64,000 nucleotides of DNA from Enterococcus moraviensis ATCC BAA-383 (GTDB lineage: Bacteria > Bacillota > Bacilli > Lactobacillales > Enterococcaceae): assembly GCF_000407445.1 (NCBI RefSeq), contig NZ_ASWB01000001.1:496001-560000 (forward strand). Reading direction: 5' to 3'. Position 1 is the stretch's first letter. Every line of letters begins with the position of its first letter. Positions 1 to 8,409 of the stretch are shown piece after piece. Below the pieces are notes generated by a model. That model had not been told where the DNA came from, did not search any database, and saw nothing but the letters and a program-made list of their open reading frames with translations. A program made the translations under genes and the position numbers.

Positions 1-133
1 TTTTAAGCTGTTCACCAATCGCTGTTACGTTTAATTCTCCTTGTTTTAGTAACAGCAAAATACGTAACCTTGTTGGATCACTCAACACTTTGTATAACTG
101 ACTAACTTTTTGGATTTCATCTATTTCTTTCAT
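1..133 (-). CDS. ArsR-family HTH regulator (partial, N-terminal 44 codons)
   Basis: The reverse strand from 133 down to the window edge reads an open frame starting MKEIDEIQKVSQLYKVLSDP, followed by TRLRILLLLKQGELNV. This is the N-terminal helix and first winged-helix part of ArsR/SmtB-type metal or stress sensors, where SDPTRLRIL is a hallmark. The gene is cut by the window start, so metal-binding residues, which usually lie further along, cannot be judged and the effector is unknown. A GGAAG sequence lies just upstream of the ATG. An AT-rich gap separates it from the proC terminator. Confidence 0.8.
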   Translation of the reverse strand, partial: MKEIDEIQKVSQLYKVLSDPTRLRILLLLKQGELNVTAIGEQLK

Positions 134-220
134 CGCTGAGCTTCCTTTCCTATTTTCCTCTTGCTTATTATAGCAAACTTTTTTCAAAAGAGGATAAATT
201 TTTTCTTCTATAAAATAATA

Positions 221-260
221 AAAAACAAATAGGGAACCTTAACGCCCTACTTGTTTTTTT
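221..260. terminator. Terminator after proC
   Basis: A 13-bp stem with one mismatch (arms 222-234 and 245-257, core AGGG/CCCT) is flanked by A-runs on one side and T-runs on the other, so it can work in both directions. It follows the stop of proC on the minus strand. Confidence 0.75.
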
Positions 261-273
261 AGCTTAGCTATTT

Positions 274-1050
274 TTAACTATTCGCTTGCTTAACAGCATC
301 GATCACAGCATATCTGAATCCGTTTTTTTCGAGTGCGGTCACGCCTTTTATCGTACTACCACCAGGTGAAGTTACACCGTCTTTTAATTCCCCTGGATGT
401 TTTTTTGTTTCAAGGGCTAATTGAGCTGACCCCAGCATCATTTGAGCAATAATTTCGTATGAAAGTGTACGAGGTAAGCCTTCTGAAACTGCACCGTCTG
501 CTAAAGCTTCCATAAATATATCAACAAATGCTGGACTACATCCTGCAACTGTTCCAAATGTACCTAAGAGATTTTCATTAACCTCTTCGACTTTTCCTAA
601 AGATTCTAATACTCGCATTGCCTCATTTTTTGTCTCTTTTGGCATATCACTGGCAAAAGCTGCTCCAATCATACCAGCATTTACACTAACTGGTGTATTG
701 GGAATAGCATGAACAACGTGGATTTCATCACCTAAAACAGTTTGCGCTTCTTTCACAGTATGTCCTGTTGCCACCGAAATTAAAATCGTGTCCTTTTCCA
801 TACTCGGAGCTGCTTGTTTTAAAATGTCTAAAACGATTTTGGCTCCTGTTGCAATAAAAATCACTTGGCATTTTTTTAATGGCTCGTAGTCGTTGATCAA
901 TTGAAAACCTAGTTTTTCTTGAAGTGCTTCGGCGGTGCCACTTGAACCACCTTTTACGAATAAGTTTTCCGGCGCTACTATTTTAGCTTTTAATAGTCCT
1001 TCAATCATTGCACTGCCCATATGACCAGCTCCAATAAATCCGATATTCAT
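274..1050 (-). CDS. proC: Pyrroline-5-carboxylate reductase
   Basis: This cytoplasmic enzyme catalyses the last step of proline synthesis: NAD(P)H-dependent reduction of 1-pyrroline-5-carboxylate to proline. The product of 258 residues opens with MNIGFIGAGHMG, the Rossmann dinucleotide-binding loop. It ends with the P5CR dimerisation domain (DGVTSPGGSTIKG, then ALEKNGFRYAVIDAV). Length is normal for the family. The ATG at 1050 is preferred over the in-frame GTG at 1059, because the AAGGAG site sits 8 nt before the ATG and overlaps the GTG. It lies downstream of pgcA in the same direction, separated by a hairpin, and no other proline gene is nearby. Confidence 0.96.
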   Translation of the reverse strand: MNIGFIGAGHMGSAMIEGLLKAKIVAPENLFVKGGSSGTAEALQEKLGFQLINDYEPLKKCQVIFIATGAKIVLDILKQAAPSMEKDTILISVATGHTVKEAQTVLGDEIHVVHAIPNTPVSVNAGMIGAAFASDMPKETKNEAMRVLESLGKVEEVNENLLGTFGTVAGCSPAFVDIFMEALADGAVSEGLPRTLSYEIIAQMMLGSAQLALETKKHPGELKDGVTSPGGSTIKGVTALEKNGFRYAVIDAVKQANS

Positions 1051-1082
1051 CTCTACCACTCCTTATAATTTTACAAAAGAAA

Positions 1083-1119
1083 GGACTGAAATAAACTTAA
1101 TATCCAGTTTTTCCAGTCC
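1083..1119 (-). terminator. Hairpin between pgcA and proC
   Basis: GGACTG (1083-1088) pairs with CAGTCC (1114-1119), with extra A/T and AGTT/AACT pairs inside. On the minus strand it is followed by TTTCTTTT. It is probably a weak intrinsic terminator after pgcA that allows partial read-through into proC. Confidence 0.5.
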
Positions 1120-1127
1120 AAATCATT

Positions 1128-2852
1128 TTATTTTGTTAGTGCATTGACTGCTTCTTCAAAGTTTTTTATTTTTTGATCTGCTTCTGTTTGCGAAGCAGCT
1201 TTAGTTGCCAAATAGAATTTGATTTTAGGCTCCGTTCCGGATGGACGAATCGCAATCCAGCTGCCATCTTCCAAGAAGTATTTTAACACATCTGATGGTG
1301 GTGTTGTTAATACTTCTACTTTCCCATCAGCAAAAGTTCTTGTTAACTCTTTAAAATCTTCTGTCTGTGCTACGTTGATTGCAGCGAATGAAGTGGGTGC
1401 TTCTTCACGGAATTTTTTCATCAACGTTTTGATTTTTTCACTACCTTCTATACCACTTAAAGTGACAGATATAGTTTTTTCTTCAAAATAACCGTATTCT
1501 TTGAAAATATCTTGTAACCCATCGTATAACGTTTTTCCTTGTTTTTTGTAGAATGCGGCAACTTCCGCTAATAAAACAAGTGCTTGGATTGCATCTTTAT
1601 CACGAACAAATGATTTTACCAAATAACCATAACTTTCTTCAAAACCAAACATAAAGGTTTGAGAATCGTCTTCTTCATATTGTTCAATTTTTTCTGCAAT
1701 GAATTTAAAGCCTGTTAAGACATCTACCATTTTTGTATTATATTTTGCGGTAATTGCCGTTGCTAATTCGCTAGAAACAATTGATTTTAGTACAACTGCA
1801 TTTTCTGGTAATGTCCCTGCTTGTTTGTGTGCTTCTAAAATATATTGAATCATGATCGAGCCTAATTGATTACCAGTTAAGACTTGATACGTACCATTTG
1901 GTAAGCGTACAGCTGCACCTAAACGATCTGCATCAGGATCTGTTGCAATCAATAAATCAGCATCCTCTTTTTCCCCTAAACGAATGGCATATTCAAACGC
2001 AGAATGTTCTTCAGGGTTCGGAGATTTGACTGTTGTAAAATCAGGATCAGCAATTGCTTGTTCTGGAACTAAGACAAATTTTTCAAACCCAGCCTGTTTT
2101 AAAGCCTTCTCTCCTAGCATTTTCCCTGTACCATGTAAAGGTGTATAAACAAGTTTTAATTCTTTGCCCATTTCGTTGATCAACTCTTGGTTGATCGTAA
2201 CAGTCTTTACTTCTTTCAAGTATGCTGCATCAACTTCTTCTCCAATGATTGAAATCAACGCATTATCTTTAGCCTCTTCATCTGTTAAAACCTCAACTTT
2301 TAGAGGATTCTCAACTTCACGAACATATCTTGTGACCGCATCAGCATCGGCAGGAGGCATTTGTCCACCATCTGCTCCATATACTTTGTAGCCATTATAG
2401 GCCGCAGGATTGTGTGACGCTGTGATCATGATACCTGAAAATGCATTCAAGTGGCGAACAGCAAATGACAATTCTGGTGTTGGACGCAAGCTTTCAAAGA
2501 CAAATGCTGGAATGCCATGCTTCGCTAATGTTTTTGCGGCTTCCATAGCAAACTCTGGTGACATATGACGTGAGTCGTAAGCAATTGCAACTCCGCGACG
2601 TTTCGCTTCAATCCCCTCTGCATCTATAAATCGAGCTAATCCTTCTGTTGCTTGACGAATCGTAAAAATATTCATACGATTGATCCCAGCACCTAAAATA
2701 CCACGCATACCTGCTGTACCAAATTCTAAAGGCGCATAAAAAGCATCCTCACATTTTTCTGAATTTTCTTTTAACTCGTTCAGTTCTTTTTTCAGATTTT
2801 CTGGTATAGTTTCTTCTTTCATCCACTGTTCATATACTTGTTCCCAAGACAT
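1128..2852 (-). CDS. pgcA: Alpha-phosphoglucomutase / phosphohexomutase
   Basis: The enzyme interconverts glucose 1-phosphate and glucose 6-phosphate, which feeds UDP-glucose for glycolipid, teichoic acid and polysaccharide synthesis. The 574-residue protein shows the four-domain alpha-D-phosphohexomutase layout: the active-site serine in TASHNP (Ser146), the Mg-binding loop DPDADR (about 305-310) and the C-terminal phosphate-binding loop RPSGTEPK near residue 538. Length matches the Gram-positive PgcA group. GAGGTG precedes the ATG. Mannose-phosphate activity cannot be excluded from sequence. Confidence 0.95.
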   Translation of the reverse strand: MSWEQVYEQWMKEETIPENLKKELNELKENSEKCEDAFYAPLEFGTAGMRGILGAGINRMNIFTIRQATEGLARFIDAEGIEAKRRGVAIAYDSRHMSPEFAMEAAKTLAKHGIPAFVFESLRPTPELSFAVRHLNAFSGIMITASHNPAAYNGYKVYGADGGQMPPADADAVTRYVREVENPLKVEVLTDEEAKDNALISIIGEEVDAAYLKEVKTVTINQELINEMGKELKLVYTPLHGTGKMLGEKALKQAGFEKFVLVPEQAIADPDFTTVKSPNPEEHSAFEYAIRLGEKEDADLLIATDPDADRLGAAVRLPNGTYQVLTGNQLGSIMIQYILEAHKQAGTLPENAVVLKSIVSSELATAITAKYNTKMVDVLTGFKFIAEKIEQYEEDDSQTFMFGFEESYGYLVKSFVRDKDAIQALVLLAEVAAFYKKQGKTLYDGLQDIFKEYGYFEEKTISVTLSGIEGSEKIKTLMKKFREEAPTSFAAINVAQTEDFKELTRTFADGKVEVLTTPPSDVLKYFLEDGSWIAIRPSGTEPKIKFYLATKAASQTEADQKIKNFEEAVNALTK

Positions 2853-2940
2853 GTTAGCACCTCATTTATCTTTTGTTTTCTTATCCTCATGTAAGTATAT
2901 CATTCTAGGGCATTTGTGGAAAGTAATGCCTAAACTTAAT

Positions 2941-3666
2941 CTACTTCAATAACCCTTGTAACTGTAAAAGTCTATCTGTAATCATTTGCGGTTCTGCTGC
3001 AAAATAATCAGCAAATTTTTGACTCCAACGTTTTGATTCTCTTGCTTCACCAAACGCTTCCATCGTCTGATCATATTGCTCAATCAGCGTGTAGGAATAG
3101 GGCTGGTATTTATTGTAATGAACCACAGTATTTTCAGGTAAACGAGGTTTAACCTTCATTTCAACGATAGGTTTACCAATTGTTAAGCCAAATAAGGGAA
3201 AAGTCTTGTCAGGCAATTCCAGTAATTGGCTGATCTCTTTTCCATATTTGCGGATGCTTCCCACAACAACTGAACCTAATCCTAGGCTTTCAACAGCAAT
3301 TACAGCATTTTCAAGAGCCAATGCTGCATCTGTTGTAGCCAAAATAATAGGTTCAATACTTTCGTCGATTGGATAAGCACTCTCATAGGCTTCACTTACC
3401 ATTTTTGTGCGATTCAGATCTCCAACAAATAGTAAAAAAAGCGAACTTTTCAATATTTGAGGATTCCCTGGATTCCATTCAACAAATTGTTCGCGAATTT
3501 TTTTATCTTCTATTGCAATAATGCTATAAAATTGCCCATTCATCCAACTTGGTGCTTGACGGGCAGCATCTAAAATTGCTTGTCGTTCTTCTTTTGATAG
3601 CGCGTGATTTTCGTCAAAATCACGATAGCTACGTCTGTTTTGTAATAGTTCAATTGTTTGATTCAT
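2941..3666 (-). CDS. NADPH-dependent nitroreductase / FMN oxidoreductase (NfsA-like)
   Basis: The product of 241 residues begins MNQTIELLQNRRSYRDF, the typical N-terminal FMN-phosphate-binding arginine motif (RRSYR) of the nitroreductase fold. Later comes a GLGSVVVGSIRKY stretch as in NfsA/FRP-type flavin reductases, and a C-terminal excursion typical of that group. It probably reduces quinones, nitro-compounds or flavins with NADPH; the physiological substrate is unknown. The ATG at 3666 is chosen because a GGAGG site lies 8 nt upstream, whereas the ATG at 3681 sits only 3 nt from its AGGAGG. It is 29 bp downstream of the MocR-type regulator in the same direction and may be co-transcribed with it. 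Confidence 0.88.
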   Translation of the reverse strand: MNQTIELLQNRRSYRDFDENHALSKEERQAILDAARQAPSWMNGQFYSIIAIEDKKIREQFVEWNPGNPQILKSSLFLLFVGDLNRTKMVSEAYESAYPIDESIEPIILATTDAALALENAVIAVESLGLGSVVVGSIRKYGKEISQLLELPDKTFPLFGLTIGKPIVEMKVKPRLPENTVVHYNKYQPYSYTLIEQYDQTMEAFGEARESKRWSQKFADYFAAEPQMITDRLLQLQGLLK

Positions 3667-3695
3667 TTGAATCGCCTCCATTTCCTCCTATTTTA

Positions 3696-5138
3696 TCATA
3701 AAGTTGGAAAATCCAATGCAATTTTTTTCGTAACTGTTCGCAATTTTTCTTTAAATAAGGGGAGTTTCGTTTCATCTACTCGTGTAAAATTGATTCTTAT
3801 GCTGTCTTGATTTTCACTGAAAAAAAATCCTGGTGCAATGAGTAATTCTTCGTGTAAAAACACTGCCCAATCTTTTTGCCGTAATTTTCCTTGCTTCCAT
3901 TTTGCCCAAATATAAAATCCGCCTTGTGGCATGCTTACTTCCCACTCATCCATTTCGTTTAGTGTATCAAATACTGCTTTGCTACGTTGTTCAATATTAG
4001 TATTTAAATCAGATATTTTTCTTGAAAATTCTCTATCTGTCAAAGCTAAATTTGCTAACAATTGTGGAAAAATACTCAAAGAAAAATCCATCATTTTCCT
4101 CGCTTCTGCTAATTGCTGGATTACAGAAGTCGGTGCACTCAACCACCCGATCTTTGTGGTTGAGCCAAGAATTTTTGATAGTGACCCGATGTATAATACA
4201 TTTTCCGGATCTAATTTTTTTAAGGGCTGTATTTGATCTGAAGAAACAAAATTTAGTTTGGCAAAAACATCATCTTCTAAGATTGGTATTTGATAATTTT
4301 GACATAACGTAATCAGCGCTTTTCTCCGATTCATTGACATTGTTTTTCCAGTTGGATTTTGAAAGGATGGATTGACCATAACCATTTTAACGCGATGTTG
4401 AAGAATCATTTTTTCAAGAGAATTCAAATCGATTCCTTCTTGATCCATTTCAACACCGTACAACCGGATGCCTGCTGCCTGAAATATCGGAAGTGCATAT
4501 AAGAATGAGGGATCTTCTATAGCAACACTATCACCAGATTGTAACAGGACTTGTAAAATTAAAAACAATGCTTGCTGTGCACCTGATGTAATCAGTAAAC
4601 TTTCTGCTGGAAGCGAAAACCCATACTCTTTTTCAGTTTCACGACTAATCGATTGTCTTAACGGCAGATATCCTAGATCATCTTGCTGTTCTTCTTCTAA
4701 AAAGTGTTTCCAAGTTAACGGAGGAAATGAGAAGCTAGGGATTAAATCAAGTGGCAGTTCCCCTGTATATAAATCTAAACGATTGGTACTAGGTTGTTTG
4801 AGTAACAGTTCGATTTGCTCTGTATAAGGATCGACTTTAGCAAAAGCATTTTGTTCTAAATAACGACGCCAATCCGTTCTTGGTGTTGTACTGATGCCCC
4901 ACTTTCCCTCATTAACAATCGTTCCGCTTCCTTGTTTTCTAACGATCCAGCCTAATGCTACTAGTTCATCTAATGCATGGACAACGGTCGATCGATTAAC
5001 TTGAAAGTATGTTGCTAATTTCCTTTCTGAAGGTAAACGTTCTCCTGGAAGCAAGTCTCCTTTTTTTATATAAGATAAAATCAATTCAATAATACTCACA
5101 TATACTGGAACGCCTTTTTCCTTTTTTAGTGACCACAT
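3696..5138 (-). CDS. pdxR: MocR/PdxR-type GntR regulator with aminotransferase-like domain
   Basis: The first ~75 of 480 residues form a GntR winged helix (LPSERKLATYFQVNRSTVVH). Residues ~115-470 resemble class I aminotransferases and keep the pyridoxal-phosphate lysine in SLSK (Lys322), the NPTG motif (261-264) and an AAG substrate loop. Proteins of this MocR family sense PLP, and PdxR members control B6 synthesis or salvage. Here the gene is divergent from a B6-type kinase and an ECF S-component, so the PdxR assignment rests on family plus context. A promoter-like TTGAGC-N17-TATGAA lies at 5179-5207, directly beside a 72-bp repeat array. GGAGG lies 7 nt before the ATG. Confidence 0.85.
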   Translation of the reverse strand: MWSLKKEKGVPVYVSIIELILSYIKKGDLLPGERLPSERKLATYFQVNRSTVVHALDELVALGWIVRKQGSGTIVNEGKWGISTTPRTDWRRYLEQNAFAKVDPYTEQIELLLKQPSTNRLDLYTGELPLDLIPSFSFPPLTWKHFLEEEQQDDLGYLPLRQSISRETEKEYGFSLPAESLLITSGAQQALFLILQVLLQSGDSVAIEDPSFLYALPIFQAAGIRLYGVEMDQEGIDLNSLEKMILQHRVKMVMVNPSFQNPTGKTMSMNRRKALITLCQNYQIPILEDDVFAKLNFVSSDQIQPLKKLDPENVLYIGSLSKILGSTTKIGWLSAPTSVIQQLAEARKMMDFSLSIFPQLLANLALTDREFSRKISDLNTNIEQRSKAVFDTLNEMDEWEVSMPQGGFYIWAKWKQGKLRQKDWAVFLHEELLIAPGFFFSENQDSIRINFTRVDETKLPLFKEKLRTVTKKIALDFPTL

Positions 5139-5178
5139 TGTTTTCCCTCCAATTTATAGTTTGTTTCTTTTTTGCTGA

Positions 5179-5207
5179 TTCATAAAATTACTATGCGTTT
5201 TGCTCAA
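5179..5207 (-). promoter_or_regulatory. Candidate promoter of the MocR/PdxR-type gene
   Basis: On the minus strand TTGAGC (5202-5207) and TATGAA (5179-5184) are separated by 17 nt. The -35 element is about 20 bp from the first unit of the tandem array, so the array sits where upstream regulator binding would be expected. Confidence 0.5.
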
Positions 5208-5226
5208 GAAACAACGTTTCTGCTTC

Positions 5227-5520
5227 GTGATTCATACAAACGAGCAACTCTCCCCTTGGCCGGCTTGTACTGCTCATCGTCGGATCTCTTCGTTCTCCGT
5301 GATTCATACAAATGAGCAACTCTCCCTTTGGTCGTCTTGTACTGCTCATCGTCGGATCTCTTCGTTCTCCGTGATTCATACAAATGAGCAACTCTCCCTT
5401 TGGTCGTCTTGTACTGCTCATCGTCGGATCTCTTCGTTCTCCGTGATTCATACAAATGAGCAACTCTCCCTTTGGTCGTCTTGTACTGCTCATCATCGGA
5501 TCTCTTCGTTCTCCGTGATT
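5227..5520. repeat. Tandem array: four 72-bp units plus a partial fifth
   Basis: Units beginning GTGATTCATACAAA start at 5227, 5299, 5371 and 5443, and a fifth stub starts at 5515. Units 2 and 3 are identical. Unit 1 has several changes (for example CGAGCA for TGAGCA and GGCCGGC for GGTCGTC) and unit 4 has CATCATCGG for CATCGTCGG. Each unit holds ATGAGCA and TGCTCAT as a 7-bp inverted repeat about 24 nt apart. Because 72 is a multiple of three, long frames stay open on both strands (24-residue repeats such as MSSTRRPKGELLICMNHGER), but no unit ATG has a ribosome site and the sequence has no coding character. It lies between the divergent MocR-type gene and the B6 kinase. It looks like a minisatellite, possibly with regulatory spacing effects. 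Confidence 0.93.
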
Positions 5521-5625
5521 CGCAGCAATTGGATGACCTGAAAATAACCCAATTGGCTGTTTTTGTCAACTGATGTTTGTTTTACAATACGTATATTAAA
5601 ATATTTTTGGAATAGAGGTTGGACA

Positions 5626-6450
5626 ATGATCAAAAAGATAGTAACTGTTGCTGGTTCGGATTCAAGTGGTGGTGCGGGGATTCAAGCAGATTTAAAAACG
5701 TTTGAAGAATATGGAACATTTGGTTTTTCAGCTTTGACTAGTATTGTGACAATGGACCCAGATGAGGGATGGAGTCATTTGGTTACACCAATCGAACCTG
5801 ATTTGGTTGAGAGACAACTTAAAACTATTTTTGCAGGTGGCGCGCTTGACGCGATGAAAACAGGGATGTTGGGTACGATTGAGGCTATTGAAATCACAAG
5901 AACCTATATTGATAAATTTAACATGGATAATATTGTGATTGATCCTGTAATGGCCTGCAAAGGTACTAGCGAATTACTCCAACCTGAAAATGTGGCTGCA
6001 ATGACTCGTTTGCTTTTGCCTAAAGCAACTGTGACTACACCTAACTTAGTAGAAGCGGGGATTTTGTCTGGTCTCGGCGACCTCACTTCTATCGATCAAA
6101 TGAAAGAAGCCGCTAAAAAAATTCTTGATTTAGGACCAAAGAATGTCGTGATCAAAGGCGGTCATCGTTTGAAAACAGATAAAGCAATCGATTTATTTTA
6201 TGACGGAACTGATTTTACTCTTTTTGAAAATGAATTATTTGCAACTGATTACAACCACGGGGCTGGCTGTACATTTGCTGCAGCTGTGACAGCTGGTCTT
6301 GCAAAAGGGTATTCAGTCGTTGATGCCGTAGCTTTAGCCAAAGATTTTGTGGCGGCAGCTATTGAACATGGTCAAAAAATCAATCCGTTTCTTGGTCATG
6401 TGTGGCACGGTGCCTATAATCATGCTGAAAATCGAATGACTAACAAATAA
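5626..6450 (+). CDS. pdxK: PfkB-family pyridoxal/pyridoxine (or HMP) kinase
   Basis: The 274-residue protein belongs to the ThiD/PdxK branch of ribokinase-like kinases: VTVAGSDSSGGAGIQADLKTF at the start, a DPVMACKG motif near the middle and NHGAGCTFAAAVTAGLAKG as the ATP/anion-hole motif close to the C-terminus. Such enzymes phosphorylate pyridoxal/pyridoxine or hydroxymethylpyrimidine. The divergent PLP-binding regulator and the following ECF S-component favour B6 salvage, so the symbol is a context-based inference. The ATG at 5626 follows AGAGG; a longer in-frame reading to 5563 lacks a ribosome site. It ends 11 bp before the S-component gene, clearly in one operon. Confidence 0.87.
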   Translation: MIKKIVTVAGSDSSGGAGIQADLKTFEEYGTFGFSALTSIVTMDPDEGWSHLVTPIEPDLVERQLKTIFAGGALDAMKTGMLGTIEAIEITRTYIDKFNMDNIVIDPVMACKGTSELLQPENVAAMTRLLLPKATVTTPNLVEAGILSGLGDLTSIDQMKEAAKKILDLGPKNVVIKGGHRLKTDKAIDLFYDGTDFTLFENELFATDYNHGAGCTFAAAVTAGLAKGYSVVDAVALAKDFVAAAIEHGQKINPFLGHVWHGAYNHAENRMTNK

Positions 6451-6461
6451 GGAGTGATCGA

Positions 6462-7010
6462 ATGAAAAAACAAAGTTCAACAACTTCTATTGTATTAGTC
6501 GGTTTATTTGCAGCGTTGACTGTTTTAGGTACAATGATCAAAATTCCTATGCCGACTGGTGCTTTTGCTCATTTAGGGAATTCTGTATTATTGTTAGCTG
6601 TTTTATTGATTGGCTATAAAAGAGGCGCTTTAGCTGGTGGCTTGGGTTTTGCGATTTTTGATATTTTGAATGGATTTGCTGCTGAAGCTCCGTACTTTAT
6701 TTTGGAAAGCTTTATTGTTGGTGGTGCTGCTGCCTTGATGATTTTCTTTTTCCATCAAAACATTGATTCTATTTGGAAAATCATCGTTGTAGCATCCGTA
6801 ACAGGTATTGCTAAAGTCATGATGACACAACTAAAAAATACGGTGATGGGTCTCTTAGCAGGTGCAGATTTTACTATTGCTTTTACAAGTGCATTATCTA
6901 AATTACCTGCTACATTTATCAATGTAGCGACTACTATCATCATCGTAACACTTGCGTACTTTCCATTAAAAAAAGCAATGGACATTATTTTTACAAGGCA
7001 ATCATTTTAA
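6462..7010 (+). CDS. ECF transporter substrate-binding S-component (probably vitamin B6-related)
   Basis: This 182-residue, very hydrophobic protein has about five to six membrane helices. It starts MKKQSSTTSIVLVGLFAALT and carries a KIPMPTGAFAHLGNSVLLL stretch, the pattern of group II ECF S-components, which work with a shared EcfAA'T module encoded elsewhere. No energising subunits are in this window. Placement directly after the B6-type kinase and opposite the PdxR-like regulator suggests pyridoxine or a B6 precursor as substrate (PdxU-type role). This is inferred from context, not from binding residues. AAGGAG precedes the ATG at a standard distance. Confidence 0.85.
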   Translation: MKKQSSTTSIVLVGLFAALTVLGTMIKIPMPTGAFAHLGNSVLLLAVLLIGYKRGALAGGLGFAIFDILNGFAAEAPYFILESFIVGGAAALMIFFFHQNIDSIWKIIVVASVTGIAKVMMTQLKNTVMGLLAGADFTIAFTSALSKLPATFINVATTIIIVTLAYFPLKKAMDIIFTRQSF

Positions 7011-7025
7011 TTTTTTACAAAACAA

Positions 7026-7070
7026 ACTCCGCTTACCTTGGATACTTTCCAAAATAAGCGGAGTATTTTT
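7026..7070. terminator. Bidirectional terminator between convergent genes
   Basis: ACTCCGCTTA (7026-7035) and TAAGCGGAGT (7055-7064) form a perfect 10-bp stem followed by ATTTTT. It ends the B6 operon and lies at the stop of the convergent membrane-protein gene. Confidence 0.85.
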
Positions 7071-8043
7071 ATTCGTTTTTACTGAAGATACTTTCTAGTA
7101 CCCAAAAAGTAATACCAGCTACTGGGAAAATCGTCCAATTACTGCCCCAATTTCCTAAAATAAACCCTTGTATTAAAAAAATTGCGACAATGATGGGCCA
7201 ATAAATTTTTTCTAATGTTTGAAACCAGACAGGTCTTTTGCTGTTACGCTCTGCTTTAGCACGTGGTCCTAATTCTCCTTCATCCGATACAAAATAAGTT
7301 TGCTCAAGCATTTTTGTAAAGCTCCCCATAATAACTCCACCAAAAATGAAGAAGAAGATTCCAAAGGCTGCAAAAACTAATAAACAAGCAATGCCGAAAA
7401 ATTCAGCTCCATATATTGTTGTGAAAAAGACAAGTGGGATAATGGCTAAAATACAGAATACAACGCCAGCAACCATACAAAAAATAAATGAACGTTGAAA
7501 TGCTTCTTTTCTTTTTTTGGTTTCATTTTTTATTTGAACTGGAATAAATCGATCATCTAACTTTTTACCTTTATTCGCTATGCTAGTACCTGCAACAATA
7601 AACAAAGGTACTCCCACTGCTGCTCCTAAGAAAATAAACAAAATGCCAAATCCTTCTGCAATTCCTTTACCATATAATTCCATACTTACAAAAAGTGCTG
7701 CTACCCCCAATAGGATAACCATCACACCAAGTCCTATCAATGTGGCTGCTTTATGATAAACTTTAAAAAAATCAATCGATTCGTCCATCGTAATTTCATT
7801 TAATTCATACCCTTTTTCATCAATGAATTCTTGTTTTATATTCATTTCTTCTAGTAGTTCATCGATTGAACCAAACTCCGAAATAACACTGCCAATTGCT
7901 TCATTTTCTGATTTCCCTTGACCTTTTAAATCTTCATAACGGTCTTCGGCACTAGCCAATAAATCTTCTTTTAATTGTTTGGTTTGACTCGTTTCTGTTA
8001 TCCCTAAAAATAAGCTATCGATGTATTCTTTGATGGTTTTCAT
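7069..8043 (-). CDS. HAAS (permease-prefix) domain membrane protein, PadR partner
   Basis: The 324-residue protein starts with a helical ~70-residue domain (MKTIKEYIDSLFLGI, then LKEDLLASAEDRYEDLKGQG and IGSVISEFGSIDELL) typical of the HAAS/DUF1700-like domain that pairs with PadR regulators. After a linker there are about six membrane helices in three pairs, split by a cytoplasmic stretch near residues 165-185. No enzyme motif is visible. Its start codon overlaps the stop of the PadR gene by 4 bp (ATGA), so the two are translationally coupled. A role as a membrane-stress or signalling module is an inference from the domain pairing. Confidence 0.78.
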   Translation of the reverse strand: MKTIKEYIDSLFLGITETSQTKQLKEDLLASAEDRYEDLKGQGKSENEAIGSVISEFGSIDELLEEMNIKQEFIDEKGYELNEITMDESIDFFKVYHKAATLIGLGVMVILLGVAALFVSMELYGKGIAEGFGILFIFLGAAVGVPLFIVAGTSIANKGKKLDDRFIPVQIKNETKKRKEAFQRSFIFCMVAGVVFCILAIIPLVFFTTIYGAEFFGIACLLVFAAFGIFFFIFGGVIMGSFTKMLEQTYFVSDEGELGPRAKAERNSKRPVWFQTLEKIYWPIIVAIFLIQGFILGNWGSNWTIFPVAGITFWVLESIFSKNE

Positions 8044-8372
8044 TGTTTTTCCTCCTTGATAAAACGTTCAACGACTTTTTTTGTAAGTAGCCACTCTTCT
8101 ATTTTTTCTTCTAAATATGCTTGCCCGGACGATGTGATTTTATAATAGGTTCTTTTTTTCCCATGTGTTATTTGTCCAGGAAAAGATTCGATAAAGCCAT
8201 TTTTTTCTAAACGGTTAAATGCTGAATACAATGTCGTTTCCTTAATTGAATAGTTGTTTTCGGAAATTTCTGTAATTCTTTTGGAAATTGCGTACCCGTA
8301 TGAATCACCCTCCAACAAGACGGATAAGATAAATGTATCATTATAGCCTCTGATTGCATCACTGCCGATCAT
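8040..8372 (-). CDS. PadR-family transcriptional regulator
   Basis: The 110-residue protein is a PadR winged helix: N-terminal FILSVLLEGDSYGYAISKRI, then TTLYSAFNRLEKNGFIESF and GKKRTYYKITSSGQAYLEE. Length and motif spacing fit the short PadR-s2 type with one C-terminal dimerisation helix. GGAGG sits about 7 nt before the ATG. Upstream is a 38-bp inverted repeat overlapping a likely promoter, which suggests autoregulation together with the coupled membrane gene downstream. The ligand is unknown. Confidence 0.92.
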   Translation of the reverse strand: MIGSDAIRGYNDTFILSVLLEGDSYGYAISKRITEISENNYSIKETTLYSAFNRLEKNGFIESFPGQITHGKKRTYYKITSSGQAYLEEKIEEWLLTKKVVERFIKEEKQ

Positions 8373-8409
8373 TGAATCACCTCCGATTACTCTATCTAAC
8401 GTACTACGT

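Noticed and set aside
1219-1491. Plus-strand frame opposite pgcA
   Set aside because: It is a shadow of the strongly supported pgcA coding sequence, as are the other antisense frames across the window.
5227-5520. CRISPR array
   Set aside because: The units are directly contiguous 72-bp copies without unique spacers, and no cas gene is present.
5191-5569. Long open frames on both strands in the 72-bp array, as real genes
   Set aside because: Frames stay open only because the unit length is a multiple of three; there is no ribosome site and the peptides are pure repeats.
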